This document shows positions 50,472-59,036 of a stretch of DNA of 64,000 bases, piece after piece. Below the pieces are notes generated by a model, which ran no database searches, was not told where the DNA came from, and worked only from the letters and a program-made list of their open reading frames with translations. Numbering within the stretch: the stretch's first letter is position 1; the number at the start of each line of letters is the position of its first letter. Source of the stretch: Kitasatospora sp. SolWspMP-SS2h (GTDB lineage: Bacteria; Actinomycetota; Actinomycetes; Streptomycetales; Streptomycetaceae); NCBI RefSeq assembly GCF_003259315.1, contig NZ_QLLT01000016.1, positions 1-64,000 on the forward strand, written 5' to 3'. Made by a program: the position numbers and the translations under genes.

Positions 50472-51916
50472 GCGACGGGCTCCGGTCTCGGGATGGCGGT
50501 GCGGACGGGGCGGGCGGCGGGCTCCGGCTGCCACCACCAGCGGACCTGCGCGGGGGCGTCGGTGGCCAGGGCCAGTTGCAGACCGTCGCCGAGGTCGGTG
50601 GAGCGGACCAGGTGGCCGACGTTGGTGGGACGCCAACCCGGCCGCCAGTCCGGGAGCCGGACGCCCGCGAAGGTCTCCTTGCGGAGGTGCGACGCCTTGA
50701 TCAGCGCCTCGCACTCGGCGAAGTCCCGCATGGTGGCGGGCTCGCCGTCCGGGCGGCCGAGCAGCGCGCCCAGCCACTGCATGGCGAACGGCCGGTCCCG
50801 GTGGTCCTGGAGGTCCACCCCGACGGTCTGCCCGGCGACCAGCGCCACCGTCGAGTACGCGGCGCAGTGCGCGACCGAGGCGGTCAGGCCCCACTCCTTT
50901 ACGCTCCACCGCCGGTGCTCATCGCGAGCCAGCTCGCGCGGCGAGATCCGGACCCCGTACAGGTGGGTCACCGCCTCGGCGATCAGCCACCGTCCGGCGT
51001 CGTTCAGCCGGTGGCCCATCCGGTCCCGGGGCAGCCGCGGATGGTGGGTGACGAGACAGTCGACCACCCCCCGCTCCGCACCGGGCACCACCCGCTCGAC
51101 CGCGACGACCGGCACCGGCACGACCCGCCCGCCGTCGATCCCCGGGCGGCGCCCGGCCCCCCGGACCGCCGACCGGACCGCCGCGCCGGCGGCAAAGGCG
51201 GAGAGGGGGGCGGCGGAGTGGGCGGCGGGACCGTCCTCCACCGTCGGCGGTACGGACCCGGTGGCGGGGAGGGCCGGAGCCGTCCGTCCCGTCCCCACCA
51301 GCCGGGCCGTCAACCGCCGCGCGGCGAAGACCGTCCCGGCCACCCGCCGCCCGGCCGCGCCGGACCGGACCGCTCCCCCACCGGCGACCGGAGCGGGTTC
51401 ACGCTCCGCCGCACCGGCAGCGGACTCGGTCCCGGCCCCCGCGACGCGACCGGCACCGGAGCCGGACCGCACCCGACCGGGGGCCGCCAAAGCACCTGCC
51501 GTCGGGGCGAGTTGCGCTCCCAGCGGGGCCGCCGCAGGCACGGCACCGACCGCCGGACGGCCGCCTCCCGGCCCCGCCCCGGCGCCACCGGCACCACCCG
51601 ACGCCAACGCCCCTACCAGAGAGGACAGTTGCCCCCACAACGGGGACACCGCAGGCTCGGAGCCGACCGCCGGACGGCCGGCACTGTCCGACTCCACCCC
51701 CCCTGCCACCGAGCCCGGTTGCACCCCCGGCGGGACCGCCGCAGGCTCGGCACCGACCGCCGGACGGCCGCCTCCCGGCGGAGCGGGGTGCTTCCCCGCC
51801 CCGCCGTGCTCCGCCCCCGCCGGGAGGCGGGTGGCGGCGTGCAGGGCCGGGCCCAGGTGGAGGGACCAGCTGGCGGTGAGGGCGGTGGGGGGCCGGGGTG
51901 TCCGCAGGCGGGTCAT
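50468..51916 (-). CDS. 4'-phosphopantetheinyl transferase with long low-complexity N-terminus
   Basis: This 482-residue protein ends in a PPTase-like domain (about 285-482): VGVDLQDHRDRP (366-377, metal site) and FAECEALIKASHLRK (399-413, analog of W(S)xKEAxxKA). It would activate the ACP of the cluster. The first ~285 residues are Gly/Ala/Pro low complexity with three GRPAVGAEPA-type repeats (near 50, 80, 119) encoded by DNA repeats around 51540, 51650 and 51740. The ATG shares a base with the KS stop (TGATG), so this tail is probably translated. Confidence 0.78.
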   Translation of the reverse strand: MTRLRTPRPPTALTASWSLHLGPALHAATRLPAGAEHGGAGKHPAPPGGGRPAVGAEPAAVPPGVQPGSVAGGVESDSAGRPAVGSEPAVSPLWGQLSSLVGALASGGAGGAGAGPGGGRPAVGAVPAAAPLGAQLAPTAGALAAPGRVRSGSGAGRVAGAGTESAAGAAEREPAPVAGGGAVRSGAAGRRVAGTVFAARRLTARLVGTGRTAPALPATGSVPPTVEDGPAAHSAAPLSAFAAGAAVRSAVRGAGRRPGIDGGRVVPVPVVAVERVVPGAERGVVDCLVTHHPRLPRDRMGHRLNDAGRWLIAEAVTHLYGVRISPRELARDEHRRWSVKEWGLTASVAHCAAYSTVALVAGQTVGVDLQDHRDRPFAMQWLGALLGRPDGEPATMRDFAECEALIKASHLRKETFAGVRLPDWRPGWRPTNVGHLVRSTDLGDGLQLALATDAPAQVRWWWQPEPAARPVRTAIPRPEPVA

Positions 51917-54246
51917 CAGGGCCTCGCGTCGATGACCGCGGCGGCGTAGGAGCCGCCGTAGGCGAAGCTGGAGAGCAGGAGGCGTCCGGCGGGGGCGTCG
52001 CCCGCGAGGGCGGCGACCAGGCCGAGGGCGCCGGCGGAGCCGTAGGTCTCGCCGAGTTGGGCCTTGGGGGTGTGGGTGGGGCGTTCGGCGAGGCCGGCCA
52101 GGGCGAGGGCGCGGCGCTGGGCGAGGTCGACCAGGCGGTAGCCGGAGGCGGCGGAGACCACGGTGTCGATCTGCTCGGGGGTGGAGTCGGCTTCGGCGAG
52201 GGCGGCGCGCAGGGCGCGGGCCCAGGCTTCGCCGTCGCGGCCGATCCGGCCGATGCCGACGGACTCGCCGGAGGCTCCGAAGCCGCGGACGTCCGCCAGG
52301 ACGCTCGCGCCGCGGGCGGCGGCGGAGGCCTCGGATTCGAGCAGGATCGCGGCGGCGCCCTCAGAGAGGACGGTGCCGGTGCCGCCGTCGGGGACGACGT
52401 GCGCGGTCTTCGCGTACCCGGGCAGCCGGGCCTGGGTGGCCAGGGCCTGGGCGGGGAACTCGTCGGCGACCACGACCATGATCCGGTCGGCCATGCCGCG
52501 GGCGATGACCCGGGCGGCGAGTTGGAGGGCGAGGACGGAGGAGGTGCCGCCGTTGGCGATGGTGGCGGTGTAGCCGCGGTAGCGGTGCAGCATCGCGACG
52601 TGGCCGGCGGCGGCGTTGACGACGGTGTTGGCGAACATCGCCGGGTTGGCGCCGGTGATGCCCTGTTCCAGCACGCCCTGGTGGAAGTTGAGGACGGAGG
52701 TGACCGGGCCGTAGCCGGTGGCGAAGACGATGCCGGTGCCCTCGGCCTCGGCCCGGGAGGGCTTGCCGTGGCGCTCGTACAGGTCGCCGACGGCGCCGGC
52801 GGCGAGCACGCCGAGCGGGTCCATCCGGCGGGCCTTGCTGGGGTTGAGCCGCTTGGTGACGGCCTTGACGTCGGTCCGGCCGATCGGGCGCTCGCCGATC
52901 CCGGCGACCTGCTCCAGGGTGTCGAAGCCGGTCCGGCCCTCGGCGAGGGCGGCGGTCAGTTCGGCGGTGGAGCCGGCCGAGCCGGCCAGTCCGGCGACGC
53001 CGGTGACCACGACGTGGTGCACGGGCTGGGTGTGCCGGGCCGAACGGGCGGGCCGTCCGGGCTTGTTGAGGACGACGGTGGCGTTGTTGCCGCCGAACGC
53101 GAAGGAGTTGGAGGCGACCACCTCCAGCGGCGCGGGCCGCCCGTTGTCGGGGACGATGTCCAGGCCGAACGGGGAGGCGGTGCCGCGGGTGTTGACGGTC
53201 GGCGGGATGACGCCCCGGTCGATGGCCAGGGTGGAGACGATCGCCTCGACCGCGCCGGCCGCGCCCAGGGTGTGGCCGAGCATCGACTTGGTGGAGCTGG
53301 CGGGCGGCAGTTCGGCGCCGAACAGCAGCTTCACGGCCTTGGGCTCGGAGACGTCGTTGGCGGGGGTGCCGGTGCCGTGCAGGTTGACGTAGTCGACGTC
53401 CTGCGGCTCCAGCCCGGCGGTGCGCAGGGCCTGGGCCATCGCGGCGGCGGCGCCCTTGCCGCTCGGGTCGGGGGCGGTCTGGTGGTAGCCGTCGCAGGAG
53501 AGGCCGTAGCCGCCGAGTTCGGCGAGCGGGGTGGCGCCGCGGGCGGCGGCCCGTTCGACGGACTCCAGGACCATGAAGCCCGCGCCCTCGCCGAGGGTGA
53601 GCCCGGTGGAGGCGGACATCGGCGCGCACGGCTCGGGGTCGAGCGCGCCGAGGGCGGAGAAGCCGTACGCGGAGAGTTCGGCCAGCGGGTCGACGCCGCC
53701 GCAGATGACGTGGTCGACCTCGCCCTTCCAGAGCAGTTCGGCGGCGTAGCCGAGGGCCACGGCGCTGGCCGCGCAGGCGTTCGAGAGGACGATCCGCGGG
53801 CCGCGCAGGTCGAACTCGGCGGCGATGTAGTCGCCCACGCAGGGGAGTTGGGAGGCGGCGGCGGCCGGGGCGTCCAGTTCGCCGTCCTTGACCAGGCCGC
53901 GGTGGACGTTCTCCAGGGTCGGCATCGCGCCGAGGCTGGAGCCGACCACCACGGCGACCCGGTCGCGGTCCACGGTGTCCAGGTCGAGGCCGGAGGTGCG
54001 CAGTGCCTCGCGGATCGCGGTGGCGGCCAGCGCGTAGCAGCGGTCGAGGTCGGCGGGCTGCTCGGCGGTGACCATGCCGGCCCAGTCGGTGAGCAGCTCG
54101 GTGGTGTCGAACAGGGTGTTGGTCTTGATGCCGGAGACGCCCTGGGAGATCGCGGACCAGCTCTTCTCGGCGTCGTCGCCGGCGCCGGTGATCAGGCCGA
54201 CCCCGGTGAGGGCGATCCGCTCGGTGGTGGTGGTGTGGTCGGTCAT
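51916..54246 (-). CDS. Fused ketosynthase + degenerate ketosynthase (KS-CLF-like) didomain
   Basis: The 776-residue protein holds two FabF-like domains. The first (1-398) has the full triad: C158 in SNACAAS, H290 in HGTGT, H325 in GHTLGAAG. The second (409-776) lacks it: NGGTSS replaces NACAAS (Gly567 for Cys), SAASG replaces HGTGT and LGETYGSAG replaces GHTLGAAG. This is the KS/CLF division of type II polyketide synthases, but in one chain. It should extend ACP-bound acyl chains. Start shares a base with the GcvT stop. Confidence 0.92.
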   Translation of the reverse strand: MTDHTTTTERIALTGVGLITGAGDDAEKSWSAISQGVSGIKTNTLFDTTELLTDWAGMVTAEQPADLDRCYALAATAIREALRTSGLDLDTVDRDRVAVVVGSSLGAMPTLENVHRGLVKDGELDAPAAAASQLPCVGDYIAAEFDLRGPRIVLSNACAASAVALGYAAELLWKGEVDHVICGGVDPLAELSAYGFSALGALDPEPCAPMSASTGLTLGEGAGFMVLESVERAAARGATPLAELGGYGLSCDGYHQTAPDPSGKGAAAAMAQALRTAGLEPQDVDYVNLHGTGTPANDVSEPKAVKLLFGAELPPASSTKSMLGHTLGAAGAVEAIVSTLAIDRGVIPPTVNTRGTASPFGLDIVPDNGRPAPLEVVASNSFAFGGNNATVVLNKPGRPARSARHTQPVHHVVVTGVAGLAGSAGSTAELTAALAEGRTGFDTLEQVAGIGERPIGRTDVKAVTKRLNPSKARRMDPLGVLAAGAVGDLYERHGKPSRAEAEGTGIVFATGYGPVTSVLNFHQGVLEQGITGANPAMFANTVVNAAAGHVAMLHRYRGYTATIANGGTSSVLALQLAARVIARGMADRIMVVVADEFPAQALATQARLPGYAKTAHVVPDGGTGTVLSEGAAAILLESEASAAARGASVLADVRGFGASGESVGIGRIGRDGEAWARALRAALAEADSTPEQIDTVVSAASGYRLVDLAQRRALALAGLAERPTHTPKAQLGETYGSAGALGLVAALAGDAPAGRLLLSSFAYGGSYAAAVIDARP

Positions 54247-55274
54247 CAGTGGATCCGGGTGGTGAGGGAGCGGGCGATGACGCGGGGCTGGGTGACGGTG
54301 CGCAGCGGGGTGCCGTCGGCGTCGTCGGCGGCCAGCTCCAGGCCGGGGACCCAGAACGGGGCGTCCAGCAGGGCGACGACCAGTTCCTCCTCGGCGTTGG
54401 CGGACGGGGCCTGCCAGACGACGGTGCCGATCCGCTGCCCGCCGGCGGTGACGGGGGTGCCGGCCGGGACGACGGCGCCGGCCGGGGCGGCCAGGGCGGT
54501 GGTCTTGGCGGTCTCGGAGGTGGGCTTGACCAGGTCCTCGGAGCCCTGGAACTCGCCGATCCGGTTCCAGTCGACCATCCAGGCGAGGTCCGCCTCGTGC
54601 ACCGGCAGTCCGCCGAAGCCGGCCGCGTAGACGGCCATCCCGGCCTCGGCCTGGACCCGGGCCAGGCCCTGCGGGCCGACCTCGGCGCCGTTCTCGGCGG
54701 TGACCGCCTCGACGACGGCGGCGTGGGCGGCCTCGGGGGCGTTGGAGAGCAGCAGGTAGCCGTACTCGCCGGTGGTGCCGACCCGGGCGAGGTGGGCCAG
54801 CGCGGCGGGCTCGCCGGGGACGGCGGACTCGGTGACGCCGTGCAGGGTCAGGCCGGAGATGTCGAACTCGACGAACGCGGCGGCGGCGGCCCAGGCGTGC
54901 GGGCCCTCGAAGGCGCTGGCGCCCCAGCCCTCGGGGGCGACCTCGACGGTGACGTCGGACGGGGCGTCGACGGCGTCCAGGTAGGCGGTGAGCTGCTCGG
55001 CGGTGACGGGGGTGCGGGGCAGCAGCCAGGAGTCGTCGCCGATCTCGAAGTGCAGCAGGACGGCGAACGGGGAGCCGTCGGTGTGCAGGGCCAGGGCCTC
55101 GCGGACGCTGTCCGGCTCGACGTACTCGCTGGACTTGGCCAGGAACAGGTCGAGGAACTCGTAGCGGTCGCCGCCGGAGACCCGGACCAGCGGGGCGGTG
55201 ATCCGGTAGGCGCCGATGGCGGTGCGGACGGTGGTGTAGTCGTCCTGCGCGGTGCGGGCGGGGGCGGTGGTCAT
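54246..55274 (-). CDS. GcvT/YgfZ-like folate-binding aminomethyltransferase-type protein
   Basis: This 342-residue protein follows the GcvT/YgfZ fold: VSGGDRYEFLDLFLAKSSEYVEPDSV at the start, TGEYGYLLLS (GxExGxE-like folate region), VQAEAGMAVYAAGFGG...DWNRIGEFQGSEDLV and a C-terminal barrel with QRIGTVVWQAP. Such proteins transfer one-carbon units with tetrahydrofolate. In the operon it could methylate or form a methylene bridge in the product. The glycine cleavage partners are absent, so ordinary glycine catabolism is unlikely. Confidence 0.8.
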   Translation of the reverse strand: MTTAPARTAQDDYTTVRTAIGAYRITAPLVRVSGGDRYEFLDLFLAKSSEYVEPDSVREALALHTDGSPFAVLLHFEIGDDSWLLPRTPVTAEQLTAYLDAVDAPSDVTVEVAPEGWGASAFEGPHAWAAAAAFVEFDISGLTLHGVTESAVPGEPAALAHLARVGTTGEYGYLLLSNAPEAAHAAVVEAVTAENGAEVGPQGLARVQAEAGMAVYAAGFGGLPVHEADLAWMVDWNRIGEFQGSEDLVKPTSETAKTTALAAPAGAVVPAGTPVTAGGQRIGTVVWQAPSANAEEELVVALLDAPFWVPGLELAADDADGTPLRTVTQPRVIARSLTTRIH

Positions 55275-55309
55275 GGTTCTTCGGTGTCCTTTCGGGGAGT
55301 GACGGGGTA

Positions 55310-57331
55310 TCAGAGCGCGGGTGCGGGGTGGACGGACAGCTGCCAGGCGGCTTCGGTGCCGGTGGCGGCGCAGCCGATCAGCAGTCCGGAGGAGGTGGTG
55401 CGCAGGACGATCTCCTGGGTGGGGCTCCCGCCCGCGGGGGCGAGGTGCAGCCAGTGGCCGCTGCCGAGCCGGACCGCCGCGGCGGCGGCCCAGACCTGCC
55501 GGAAGCCGGCGCTGTCCAGCTCCCGGCGGGTGCCGGCGGAGTCGATCACCACGGCGGTGCCGGCCGGGGTGTCGGGGGTGAGCCACAGGACGGTCTCCTC
55601 GTCCGCGCCGGGGGCGTGGACGTCGATCCGGACCGGCTCGGCGGACCGCTCGGGGGCGGTGACCTCCCAGCTGATCCGCTCCTGCGGGGCGGCCAGGCCG
55701 AGCGGGTGCTTCTGCTCCCACTCGGTGGACGGGACGCCCCAGCCGAGGCCGGTGGCGAGGCTGTGCCGGTGGTGCTCGCGGGTGACCCACGCCCCGGCGC
55801 TCCAGCGCGGGTTGCAGCCGAAGGGCCGGGTGCGGGGGGCGGGGCTGCGCAGCACCCTGGTGCCGTCCTCGGTCCAGCCGGTGATGCCGCCGGCCGCGGC
55901 CTTGACGGTCAGCTTCCGCCGGCCGTCCAGGGGTTCGGCGTCGGTGACCGGCCGGGTGGCGGCGGCCCGGGGGCCGGTGGCGAGCTCGGTGCGCAGGCGG
56001 GCGGTGCCGTCGGCGTCGGGCTCCAGGTGGCGTTCGACCAGGGTGGTGGTGATCAGCCGGACGGGGTGGCCGGCCGGGAGGGCCACCCGGGTGGCGCCGT
56101 CGGTCCAGGCGAGGGTGCTGCCGGCCGGGGCGGTGCGGGCGGCCGCGACCACCTCGGAGGTGTCGCGGACGCCGAGGCCGGTGCCGATCGGGTGCTCTTC
56201 GGCGGTGCCGTCGGGGCCGGTCAGGGTGAAGTCGCCCTGGCGCAGTCCGACGGTCTGGAAGATCCGGCCGGGCCGGGTGGTGTACGTGAACTCCTGGCGC
56301 AGCACCCCGTGGTGCAGGGTGAGGGTGCCGGTGACCAGGTTGCCGCCGGTGCGCTCGGTGACCCGGACGCCGTGGTCGACGGGCTCGATCTCCAGGTCGC
56401 GGGCCTGGCCCTCGCGCCAGCCGGCCGAGCGGTCGGCCTCGGCGCTGGGCCAGGTGGAGGCGAACACCGGTCCGTGGTGGCCCTCGGCGTGCACGGTGAG
56501 GGTGCCTTCGGCGGCGTCCAGCTCGGCGGTCAGGCCGTGGTCGCCGAAGCGGTGCGGCCGGCCGTCGCCCGGGGCCTTGACCTGGTGGGGCGGTTCGGCG
56601 ATCCGCAGCGGCCGGGTGGCGCCGTCGGGGCCGGTGAGGGCCGCGTCGAGCATCAGGCCGCGGTCGACGTCGATGGTGGCGGCGAGCTTGAAGGCGCCGA
56701 GGGCCAGAGCGTAGGCGACGGTCCTGGTTCCGTCCACCACCCGTACATCGGAGCGGAGTTCGCCGTCCCGGCCGTCGGTGACGTTGCCGAAGCTGCTGAG
56801 CTTGCCGAGTTCCGCCACGGCCTCGGGGCCGAGGTCGTGGAAGACGCCGCGCAGGATCAGCGGGATGTAGTTGTGCAGTTCGACGTTGCCGTCCTCGCCG
56901 GGGACGGTCTCGCCGACGGAGACGCAGCCGACCCGCCGGTAGAGCTTGAACGCGACGGTGTTGGCCGGGTTGACGGTGAGGCGCAGGACCAGGCAGCCGC
57001 AGCGCATCATCCACTCGACGGCCTCGGTGAACAGGCGTCCGGTGATGACGCCGTTGCGGTAGGCCGGGGCGACGAAGAACATGTCGGCGATGAGTTCGCC
57101 GGCCCGGGCCGAGCGCCGTCCGGTGCTGTGGAACAGCCCGAAGGTGCCCACCACCCGGCCGTCCTCGGTGGCGATCAGGAAGGTCGCGGTGTCGCGCTCG
57201 GCGAGTTCGCGCTCCAGTTCGGCGCCGGTGATCCCGCCCGCCACCGGGTTGGGGTTGTCGCGGTGCCGGTTGTACAGCTCGGCGATGTCGTGCGCGTCGC
57301 CCTCCTGGTAGGGGCGGATCGTGATGGACAT
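55310..57331 (-). CDS. GNAT acyltransferase fused to a large beta-rich domain
   Basis: The 673-residue protein has an N-terminal GNAT domain (1-165: ADMFFVAPAYRNGVITGRLFTEAVEW as the CoA loop, RLTVNPANTVAFKLYRRVGCV). The remaining ~500 residues are a beta-strand-rich region (LTLHHGVLRQEFTYTTRPGRIF, LGWGVPSTEWEQKHPLGLAAPQERISWE), possibly a galactose-mutarotase-like sandwich, that I cannot name. GNAT enzymes can join an acyl-ACP to an amine. ATG 57331 follows AGGAGG. It sits between the GcvT-like and dehydratase genes. Confidence 0.75.
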   Translation of the reverse strand: MSITIRPYQEGDAHDIAELYNRHRDNPNPVAGGITGAELERELAERDTATFLIATEDGRVVGTFGLFHSTGRRSARAGELIADMFFVAPAYRNGVITGRLFTEAVEWMMRCGCLVLRLTVNPANTVAFKLYRRVGCVSVGETVPGEDGNVELHNYIPLILRGVFHDLGPEAVAELGKLSSFGNVTDGRDGELRSDVRVVDGTRTVAYALALGAFKLAATIDVDRGLMLDAALTGPDGATRPLRIAEPPHQVKAPGDGRPHRFGDHGLTAELDAAEGTLTVHAEGHHGPVFASTWPSAEADRSAGWREGQARDLEIEPVDHGVRVTERTGGNLVTGTLTLHHGVLRQEFTYTTRPGRIFQTVGLRQGDFTLTGPDGTAEEHPIGTGLGVRDTSEVVAAARTAPAGSTLAWTDGATRVALPAGHPVRLITTTLVERHLEPDADGTARLRTELATGPRAAATRPVTDAEPLDGRRKLTVKAAAGGITGWTEDGTRVLRSPAPRTRPFGCNPRWSAGAWVTREHHRHSLATGLGWGVPSTEWEQKHPLGLAAPQERISWEVTAPERSAEPVRIDVHAPGADEETVLWLTPDTPAGTAVVIDSAGTRRELDSAGFRQVWAAAAAVRLGSGHWLHLAPAGGSPTQEIVLRTTSSGLLIGCAATGTEAAWQLSVHPAPAL

Positions 57332-57375
57332 GGCACACCTCCTTGTCTGTGCTGGTGCGGTGGGGCGGCGCGGGG

Positions 57376-57918
57376 TCAGCCCTTGCGCTCGGTGGTGACG
57401 ATCAGCGAGCCGGCGGCGGCGAGTTCGGTGCCGACCGAGGCCCGGACCGAGACCGAGCGCAGGCCGCCGAGCTTCTGGCCGAGCTTGGCCTCCAGGGTGA
57501 GCTGGTCGCCGGGGACGACCAGCCGGGAGAACTTCATCGAGCTGATCGAGCCGAGGTAGCCGACGCTGGCCGACGGGTCGGCGGGCGCGTCCCCGGCGGC
57601 GGGGGCCGGGGCCTCCAGCAGTTCGGCGACGTAGACCACGGCGACCAGCTGGGCCATCGCCTCGACGATCATCACGCCGGGCATGATCGAGTGGTCGGGG
57701 TAGTGGCCGGCGAAGAACGGCTCGTTCACCGAGACGCTCTTGACGCCGCGTCCGGAGACGCCGGGGACCACGTCGTAGGCGCGGTCGATCATCAGCATCG
57801 GCCAGCGGTGCGGGAGCATCCGCTTGATGTCGTCGGAGGAGTAGGCGAAGGTCTTCGGCTTCTCCTTGCCCGGGGCGGCGGGCGCGGCGGCCCGGGCGGG
57901 GGCGGGTGCGGTGGCCAC
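57376..57918 (-). CDS. FabZ-like 3-hydroxyacyl-ACP dehydratase
   Basis: The 180-residue protein is a hot-dog dehydratase: LPHRWPMLMIDRA near 35-47, catalytic H72 in FFAGHYPDHSIMPGVM and E86 in IVEAMAQLV. An extra ~22-residue Ala/Pro-rich N-terminus precedes it, and a short insertion (APAAGDAPADPSA) lies near 105. It would dehydrate 3-hydroxyacyl-ACP to trans-2-enoyl-ACP. No enoyl reductase gene is visible, so double bonds may stay. GTG start, two bases from the ACP stop. Confidence 0.93.
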   Translation of the reverse strand: MATAPAPARAAAPAAPGKEKPKTFAYSSDDIKRMLPHRWPMLMIDRAYDVVPGVSGRGVKSVSVNEPFFAGHYPDHSIMPGVMIVEAMAQLVAVVYVAELLEAPAPAAGDAPADPSASVGYLGSISSMKFSRLVVPGDQLTLEAKLGQKLGGLRSVSVRASVGTELAAAGSLIVTTERKG

Positions 57919-57920
57919 GG

Positions 57921-58211
57921 TCAGACCTCGCGGGCTTCGATGAAGTCGACCAGGGCGTTGATGGAGCCGAAGGCCTCGAAGTCGTCGTCGCTGATCAGCA
58001 CGTCGTACTCGTTGTTGATCATGACGACGATCTCCAGGGTGTCCAGCGAGTCCATCTCCAGGCCGCGGCCGAACAGCGGCTGGTTGTCGGAGACGACCTC
58101 GGCCTCGGCGTCCAGGCCCAGGCGGTCGATGATCATCGACTTGATCTTCAGGTTCTTCTCCAGGCGCTGCTCGGCCTGGGTGCGGACGTCCTCGAAGGTG
58201 GCGGTGGACAT
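57921..58211 (-). CDS. Acyl carrier protein
   Basis: The 96-residue ACP has the phosphopantetheine site EMDSLDTLEIV (S55), acidic helices II-III and a somewhat long N-terminal helix. It would be primed by the PPTase encoded in the same operon and carry intermediates for the KS, KR and DH. Its ATG follows AGAGAGGCAGTCCCCC; a 72-bp gap separates it from FabG. Confidence 0.94.
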   Translation of the reverse strand: MSTATFEDVRTQAEQRLEKNLKIKSMIIDRLGLDAEAEVVSDNQPLFGRGLEMDSLDTLEIVVMINNEYDVLISDDDFEAFGSINALVDFIEAREV

Positions 58212-58283
58212 GGGGGACTGCCTCTCTCTACGGGTCTCTACGGATTGATGGAACGTCAGTTCGATTGCGGAGGACGGCGGCGG

Positions 58284-59036
58284 TCAGCTGTAGAGCATCC
58301 CGCCGTCGACCGTGAGCACCTTGGCGGTGATGTACGAGGCCGCCGGGCTGGCCAGGAAGACCGCCGCCTGCGCGACCTCCTCCGGGGTGCCCATCCGGCC
58401 CAGCGGGATCGCCGCCGCGGCCTCCTTGAGCTGGGCGCGCGGCACCTTCTTCACCATGTCGGTGTCGATGAAGCCCGGCGCGACCACGTTGACCCGGATG
58501 CTCTTCGGCGCGCCCTCGTAGGCCAGGGTCTTCGCCATCGCGATCACCCCGCCCTTGGAGGCGGCGTAGTTGGCCTGGCCGACCCGGCCGGCGATGCCGG
58601 AGGTGGAGGCGATGAAGACGATCGCCCCGCCGGAGGCGTACATCTGCTTGGTGGCCTCGCGGGCGGTCAGGAACGCCCCGGTCAGGTTGGTGGAGATCAC
58701 CTCCTGCCACTTGGCGGCGCTCATCGCCGCGAAGTGGCCGTCGGCGGTGATGCCCGAGTTGAGGACCGCGACGTCCACCCCGCCCCAGGCGGTGCGGATC
58801 TCCTTATACATCGCGGTGACCTGCGCCTCGTCCGAGACGTCGGCCCGGACCAGCAGCGCGCGGCGCCCCAGGCCCTCGATCTTCTCCGCCAGCTGCTCGG
58901 CCTTCCCGGCGCTGGAGCGGTAGTTGAGGGCGACGTCGCAGCCGTGCTCGGCCAGCTGGAGCGCGATGGCCGCGCCGATGCCGCGGGAGGCACCGGTGAC
59001 GATCGCCCGGGTGCCCTCGGTGAACAGGCCGGTCAT
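58284..59036 (-). CDS. FabG-like 3-ketoacyl-ACP reductase (SDR)
   Basis: The 250-residue classic SDR has TGASRGIG (14-21), NSG in place of NNAG, catalytic S144/Y157/K161 (ASTSG...YAASK) and the PGFIDTDMV loop. It would reduce 3-ketoacyl-ACP with NADPH in this pathway. It overlaps the SbnB-like gene by four bases (ATGA). Confidence 0.92.
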   Translation of the reverse strand: MTGLFTEGTRAIVTGASRGIGAAIALQLAEHGCDVALNYRSSAGKAEQLAEKIEGLGRRALLVRADVSDEAQVTAMYKEIRTAWGGVDVAVLNSGITADGHFAAMSAAKWQEVISTNLTGAFLTAREATKQMYASGGAIVFIASTSGIAGRVGQANYAASKGGVIAMAKTLAYEGAPKSIRVNVVAPGFIDTDMVKKVPRAQLKEAAAAIPLGRMGTPEEVAQAAVFLASPAASYITAKVLTVDGGMLYS

